From Exiguobacterium sp. TNDT2 (GTDB taxonomy: Bacteria; Bacillota; Bacilli; Exiguobacteriales; Exiguobacteriaceae): a stretch of DNA of 64,000 nucleotides. This document shows, one piece after another, positions 61,390-64,000 of the stretch. The position numbers were made by a program, and so were the translations under genes. Every line of letters begins with the position of its first letter. Positions within the stretch are counted from its first letter, which is position 1. The stretch is taken from the NCBI RefSeq assembly GCF_003331145.1, contig NZ_QLVE01000024.1, positions 1 through 64,000 of the forward strand. The letters are read 5' to 3'. A model generated the notes under the pieces. It had not been told where the DNA came from. It made no database searches and saw nothing but the letters and a program-made list of their open reading frames with translations.

Positions 61390-62094
61390 TCATTCGTACG
61401 TGTAGGCGTAGTAGGCATCCTTGCCGGCCCGTTCACGCTTGTTCATGACAATCCCTAACATGTGGGCCCCAGATAAAACGAGCTGTTCTTTCGCTTTTAA
61501 TACCAAGTCCCGGTTTGAGTTGTCACACCCGACGACGAGGATCGTCCCGTCCGTCTCGCTCGCTAAAAGCCGGCTGTCGGCCACGTGCATGAGCGGCGGC
61601 GCATCCAAGATGATCAAGTCGTACTTTTCTTTCACCTCGTCCAACAGCTGTTTCATCATCGGCGAGGCGAGCAGCTCTGACGGGTTCGGCGGGATCGGGC
61701 CTGCTGCCAACAAATGAAGGTTCTGTACTTTCGTTGTTTGAACCGAGCGGTCGAACGTCGTCCGTTTCGCAAGGACCGTAGACAGGCCGGTCTGACCTGC
61801 GAGTTGAAACGTGAAGTGTACCGTCGGCTTACGCATGTCGCAGTCCATGAGGAGCACCCGTTTCCCGAGCTGGGCGTAGACGATCGCCAAGTTCGAGGCC
61901 GTCGTCGATTTGCCTTCACCGGCCGACGCCGATGTGACGACAATCGTCTGTAACGTCGCCCCGAGCGCCGTGAACTGGAGATTCGTCCGAATCGTTCGGT
62001 ACTGTTCGGCAATCGGGGAGGTAGGGTTCGCTAGCGTGATGAGGCTGCGCCCGGAATCACGACGTTTGTCTTGTCTTTTTGACAGGTGGAACAT
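61390..62094 (-). CDS. Bacterial tyrosine kinase of polysaccharide export (CpsD/CapB type)
   Basis: 234 residues. Walker A SASAGEGKST (55-64), Walker A' VLLMDCDMRKP and Walker B LIILDAPPL define the BY-kinase fold. The C-terminal tyrosine cluster DAYYAYTYE is the autophosphorylation site. It acts with the membrane activator at 62057 to control chain length. The 5' end overlaps that gene by 38 bases. The matching phosphatase is not in the window. Confidence 0.9.
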   Translation of the reverse strand: MFHLSKRQDKRRDSGRSLITLANPTSPIAEQYRTIRTNLQFTALGATLQTIVVTSASAGEGKSTTASNLAIVYAQLGKRVLLMDCDMRKPTVHFTFQLAGQTGLSTVLAKRTTFDRSVQTTKVQNLHLLAAGPIPPNPSELLASPMMKQLLDEVKEKYDLIILDAPPLMHVADSRLLASETDGTILVVGCDNSNRDLVLKAKEQLVLSGAHMLGIVMNKRERAGKDAYYAYTYE

Positions 62095-62833
62095 GTGGAT
62101 CGTCTCCTTTCGGCGTGTTGGCAGCCTTCGTTTTTGGTTTGACGACTTTTGGGTTCATATCACGACGTTCAATGACCGGAATCGAACCGATGACCGGCAT
62201 GGCCAGAATCAATTCGGCCTCCCGCTCGTTGTGAATCCGTTTATCGAACGTATGGCGGATGAGGGCGAGTACACCTCCGACCATAAACCCGGCAATCAAG
62301 CCGATCGCAGTATTCATGAGAATGTTTGGCGCAATCGGGTCGCCCGGTACGACGGCTTCTGATAAGATGCGTACATTGTCGATGTTCATCAACTCTGGAA
62401 TCTCGCTAGCGAACACGCGCGTGATGACGTTCGCGATTTCAGCGGCGACGATTGGATCGCCGTACTGAACGACGATGTTGATGACTTGCGATTCCTCTTC
62501 ACTTTCGACTAACAGAATCTCACTGATGTCTTGCGGCGCTTCCGCCACTCGCGTTTGCACTTCGTTCAAAATGGCCGGACTGCGCATGATGACACGATAC
62601 GTGTTCACAAGAGACAATGAAGACGAAACTTGTGAGCTGTCGACCACATTCGTACCGGCCTCTTCCTTCGGTACAATCAACACTTGTGTCGAGGCTTCAT
62701 AGGTGGGTGCGATCACATATTGACTCAAATAATAGGCTGCACCACCGCCTATGAGAGTCATCAACAATAACAGCAGCACATTTTTCTTGAACACCCCGAA
62801 TATTTCGGAAAGTAACATCGTTTGACTGTTCAC
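62057..62833 (-). CDS. Chain-length regulator / kinase activator (Wzz, CpsC/CapA type)
   Basis: 258 residues from the GTG at 62833, with AAGGAGGG 8 nt upstream; an ATG at 62851 would contain the ribosome binding site. Two membrane helices (about 19-38 and 175-197) enclose an extracellular loop, with the PxxP-type motif VVPGDPIAPN before helix 2. The cytoplasmic tail is basic. It activates the BY-kinase and sets polymer length. Confidence 0.88.
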   Translation of the reverse strand: MNSQTMLLSEIFGVFKKNVLLLLLMTLIGGGAAYYLSQYVIAPTYEASTQVLIVPKEEAGTNVVDSSQVSSSLSLVNTYRVIMRSPAILNEVQTRVAEAPQDISEILLVESEEESQVINIVVQYGDPIVAAEIANVITRVFASEIPELMNIDNVRILSEAVVPGDPIAPNILMNTAIGLIAGFMVGGVLALIRHTFDKRIHNEREAELILAMPVIGSIPVIERRDMNPKVVKPKTKAANTPKGDDPHVPPVKKTRQTS

Positions 62834-62956
62834 ACGTAAGCCCTCCTTCATTCAAAGTTCCAATTGCGATGACGTTGAGGTCGTTCTATGTCTATACTCC
62901 TTACCCGCCGCCATCTGATAACTGAAAAGAAATGGTTACCATCTTTTCATGAACTA

Positions 62957-64000
62957 TCATGTCGGCTTATCTTGCACAAATTGGGCATAGATGCGCCGCA
63001 TCTCCGATTTGGAACGGTCGACGTCAAACGCCTTGACGGACTCGCTGTTATGGAGCCCCATCTGGTGGGATAAATCGAAATCGAGTTGCATCGTCCGGAT
63101 GGCCCGAGCAAATCCGGCCACGTCTTCCGGCGAACACTTATAACCAGTCACCCCGTCGATCGAATAGTCGTTGATGCCGTGGACGTTTGACGTGATGAGC
63201 GGGAGCCCGGCGGCCATCGCCTCGAGCGCGGCCATGCCGAGCCCTTCCCGCTTCGATGGGAAGACGAAACAGTCGGATGCCTTCATCACTTCGATGACGT
63301 CGTCCCGGAAGCCGAGCAAGGTGACTTGCCGTTTGAGCCCGAGCTCACGGATGAGCCGCTCGAGATTTCCCTTGTTGTCACCTGTCCCCGCGATCCAATA
63401 ACGGAGCGTCGGTTCGTGGAGCGAAGCGATGGCGCGGAGAATCGTCTCGTGATTCTTGTTCTCGTTCAACTCCCCGACCGACAGCAAGACGAAATCGGTA
63501 TCATTGTCGATGCCGAGGCCACGACGTTTCAGTGGCCGGTCGATCGTGACCGCCTCGATTTTCTTCGTATCGACACCGATGCCGGGGATGCGGAACGTGT
63601 GCGACGTCTTGAACGTCTGCGCCCGCGAGAAGTCCTCCTCGTTGATGGTGACAATCGTGTCCGTCAGACGGGCGAGTGTGCGCTCGACCGGATAATAGAG
63701 CATCCAGTTGAGTGACGGGCTGCCTTTGAAGAAATGGAAGCCATGCGCCGTATACATGCACGGCGTGTGCGTCTGACGAGCGACGAGCCGGCCGACGACC
63801 CCGCCGATCGGCGAGTGGCAGTGGATGAAGTGATAGTGGTTCGCCGTCATGACGGCCTTCAACTGTTGATAGGCCCGGACGTGTCCGTTCATCTTCTTGA
63901 TGTCGCGCTCGAAATCGATTTGATACAACGTGACGCCGTTCGCCGTCAAATCTTGTTTGATGCGGGCGATTTTCTCAGGCGAATACATGCTGCCCCACTC
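62957..64000 (-). CDS. Glycosyltransferase family 4 (EpsD-like), cut by window edge
   Basis: The frame is open to the right edge (EWGSMYSPEKIARIK...), so the N-terminus, about 30-60 residues, lies outside the window; the ATG at 63988 is internal. Visible motifs: HYHFIHCHSPIGGVVGRLVA, MYTAHGFHFF, LLSVGELNENKNHETILRAI and the donor site FVFPSKREGLGMAALEAMA, typical of EpsD-like GT4 enzymes. It belongs to the polysaccharide locus but is separated from the next gene by 123 bases. Confidence 0.87.
   Translation of the reverse strand, partial: EWGSMYSPEKIARIKQDLTANGVTLYQIDFERDIKKMNGHVRAYQQLKAVMTANHYHFIHCHSPIGGVVGRLVARQTHTPCMYTAHGFHFFKGSPSLNWMLYYPVERTLARLTDTIVTINEEDFSRAQTFKTSHTFRIPGIGVDTKKIEAVTIDRPLKRRGLGIDNDTDFVLLSVGELNENKNHETILRAIASLHEPTLRYWIAGTGDNKGNLERLIRELGLKRQVTLLGFRDDVIEVMKASDCFVFPSKREGLGMAALEAMAAGLPLITSNVHGINDYSIDGVTGYKCSPEDVAGFARAIRTMQLDFDLSHQMGLHNSESVKAFDVDRSKSEMRRIYAQFVQDKPT

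Overview
The window reads as chromosomal DNA of a low-GC-lineage Firmicute (Bacillales) with a moderately high GC content. Gene content suggests Exiguobacterium or a close relative: a Trp T-box leader ahead of trpE-trpG, TuaD/EpsG/YvrJ-type proteins, DUF1659/DUF2922 mini-genes, strong AGGAGG ribosome binding sites and no sporulation genes. The genus is inferred from gene style; no rRNA or tRNA gene was found to confirm it.

Layout. 0.3-9.4 kb: secreted or membrane proteins (a subtilisin-like protease with Ig-like tail, an Ig-repeat protein, a small NTF2-fold protein, a NERD nuclease-like protein, an AT-rich WG-repeat protein) and one frameshifted gene remnant. 9.5-11.7 kb: promoter, tryptophan T-box leader, trpE and trpG. 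11.7-17.0 kb: an uncharacterised coiled-coil membrane protein, then a siderophore ABC uptake operon (two permeases, ATPase, ferredoxin-reductase-like protein) whose first permease is fused in frame to the N-terminal part of an IS30-family transposase. 17.1-19.8 kb: two small membrane proteins, a TetR regulator with a paired SMR efflux system, and an SH3-domain secreted protein.

19.9-25.1 kb is the most dynamic part. A four-gene module (DUF6440 protein, FetA-like ATPase, FetB-like permease, VOC/glyoxalase protein) is present twice in the same orientation. The two copies have decayed in different genes, so an intact set of the transporter plus DUF6440 protein exists only when both are combined. 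Between the copies lie a Fic-domain gene with repeated palindromic operator-like elements and an antitoxin gene whose RelE-like toxin is cut to a 30-codon stub, preceded by a perfect 51-nt palindrome.

25.3-47.8 kb: a degenerate trypsin-like zinc-ribbon protein with a Pro/Glu-rich tail, DUF3221-like and AbrB/MazE-like small proteins, an SDR oxidoreductase, a truncated and a full chemotaxis receptor, a 913-residue Ig-repeat secreted protein, a YvrJ/DUF1659/DUF2922 mini-operon, a MerR-like regulator, two c-di-GMP phosphodiesterases with degenerate GGDEF domains, an NlpC/P60 cell-wall hydrolase, UDP-glucose dehydrogenase and a thiol-disulfide lipoprotein.

48.7-64 kb: a surface polysaccharide locus, all on the minus strand and running past the right edge. 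It encodes a glycosyltransferase, chain-length regulator and tyrosine kinase (Wzz/BY-kinase pair), GT2, Wzy-like polymerase, Wzx flippase, the CapE-CapF-CapG route to UDP-N-acetyl-L-fucosamine, a GT4, a WbqC-family protein, a DegT aminotransferase with RmlA and RmlB (a dTDP-aminodeoxysugar route) and the initiating phosphoglycosyl transferase. Together these would make precursors, start the repeat unit on undecaprenyl phosphate, extend, flip and polymerise it. Many genes overlap by 1-95 bases, implying translational coupling.
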